From an uncultured Collinsella sp. (lineage in GTDB: Bacteria > Actinomycetota > Coriobacteriia > Coriobacteriales > Coriobacteriaceae), in NCBI GenBank assembly GCA_958415665.1, contig CATYZK010000001.1, forward strand, positions 62,001 to 126,000: a stretch of 64,000 nucleotides of DNA, given 5' to 3'. The translations under genes were made by a program, and so were the position numbers. This document shows positions 63,505-64,000 of the stretch, piece by piece; the first letter of the stretch is position 1; every line of letters begins with the position of its first letter. The notes beneath the pieces were generated by a model that was not told the origin of the DNA, made no database searches, and saw nothing but the letters and a program-made list of their open reading frames with translations.

Positions 63505-64000
63505 ATGAAGCTGATGCTTGCCGAGGACGAACCTGGTCTCTCCCGCGCCCTCACCGCGATTCTTCAACATAGCGACTACGAGGTTGACACCGCCCTCGAC
63601 GGCTTGACGGCGCTCGAGAATCTACTCACCAACGATTACGACGCCGCAATCCTGGACATCATGATGCCCGGCATGGACGGCATCGAGGTGCTCAAGCGTA
63701 CACGCGCCGCCGGAAAGCGACTGCCCATCATCATGCTCACGGCAAAAAGCGAGGTGTCCGATAAGGTCGAGGGCCTGGATGCCGGTGCCAACGATTACCT
63801 GACCAAGCCGTTTGCCGCCAAGGAACTGCTTGCGCGTATTCGTGCCATGACGCGTGCCGCGACGGCAATTGACGCCACGACGCTCAGCGTGGGTAACGTG
63901 CGCCTCGACACGGCGGCTTGCACGCTTGTGGGACCCTTGGGCGAGGAGCACCTGGCCAATCGCGAGTTTCAGCTTATGGAACTCTTTATGCGCAACGCCG
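63505..64000 (+). CDS. OmpR-family response regulator (3' end outside window)
   Basis: 165 residues visible. Receiver domain: acidic DE near the start (AEDEPG), phospho-Asp in AAILDIMMPGMDG (about residue 51), Thr (MLTAKS) and Lys (TKPF) at expected places; the C-terminal winged helix begins (LTREFQLMELF-like, NREFQLMELFM) and is cut off. RBS AAAGGAG before ATG. A sensor kinase gene probably follows. Confidence 0.92.
   Translation, partial: MKLMLAEDEPGLSRALTAILQHSDYEVDTALDGLTALENLLTNDYDAAILDIMMPGMDGIEVLKRTRAAGKRLPIIMLTAKSEVSDKVEGLDAGANDYLTKPFAAKELLARIRAMTRAATAIDATTLSVGNVRLDTAACTLVGPLGEEHLANREFQLMELFMRNA

Overview
The window reads as chromosomal DNA of a high-GC, anaerobic, sugar- and amine-fermenting Coriobacteriia member, most likely Collinsella (inference). 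The support is a glycyl-radical pyruvate formate-lyase, a flavodiiron protein, both tagatose-6-phosphate and Leloir galactose genes, and an agmatine deiminase set driven by membrane-bound LuxR regulators. Codon usage is strongly GC3-biased. I saw no rRNA, tRNA, CRISPR array, phage or transposase gene.

Layout. 0.15-6.3 kb: LacI regulator, orphan lactose/cellobiose-type PTS IIA, a membrane protein, then lacA-lacB-lacX-lacC. 6.4-8 kb: a DUF4143-type ATPase cassette (minus strand) bracketed by 40-bp direct repeats. 8-12.3 kb: galK-galT (minus) divergent from a second LacI, with an 18-bp perfect inverted repeat between them. 12.4-15.1 kb: flavodiiron protein, then a second ATPase cassette bracketed by a duplicated 49-bp terminator. 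15.1-20.5 kb: DeoR regulator divergent from a class II aldolase, HAD phosphatase, AraC regulator, and a NUDIX-Vsr fusion. 20.6-23.6 kb: BceAB-type ABC transporter. 24-38.4 kb: agmatine/putrescine region (ptcA, two APC permeases, two agmatine deiminases, an amidohydrolase, a MATE transporter, three LuxR-type regulators). 38.6-42.3 kb: AlbA-type regulator, GNAT, DAHP synthase. 42.9-47.5 kb: MarR-controlled heterodimeric ABC exporter. 47.8-49.7 kb: SDR plus KdgT. 50.2-54.9 kb: a pyruvate formate-lyase split into two genes, then DegV and PflA. 55.3-62.2 kb: Mtn, EngB, and the aspartate-family genes thrB, thrC, lysC, asd. 62.7-64 kb: Ogt and the start of an OmpR-type response regulator cut by the window edge.

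Working together. Galactose can enter by PTS/tagatose-6-P (lacABC; no lacD is present, but the class II aldolase at 16.2 kb could split tagatose-1,6-bisphosphate) or by galactokinase/GalT. Agmatine is deiminated and carbamoylputrescine is phosphorolysed by PtcA with antiport of putrescine; carbamate kinase is not in the window. Pyruvate goes to formate plus acetyl-CoA through the two-piece PFL activated by PflA.

Intergenic regions are unusually rich in palindromic repeats: four copies of a nested ~130-150 bp hairpin, a 230-bp element with perfect 31-bp inverted ends, and several smaller dispersed families. A dyad close to ACCGTGAACGGT recurs before catabolic genes.
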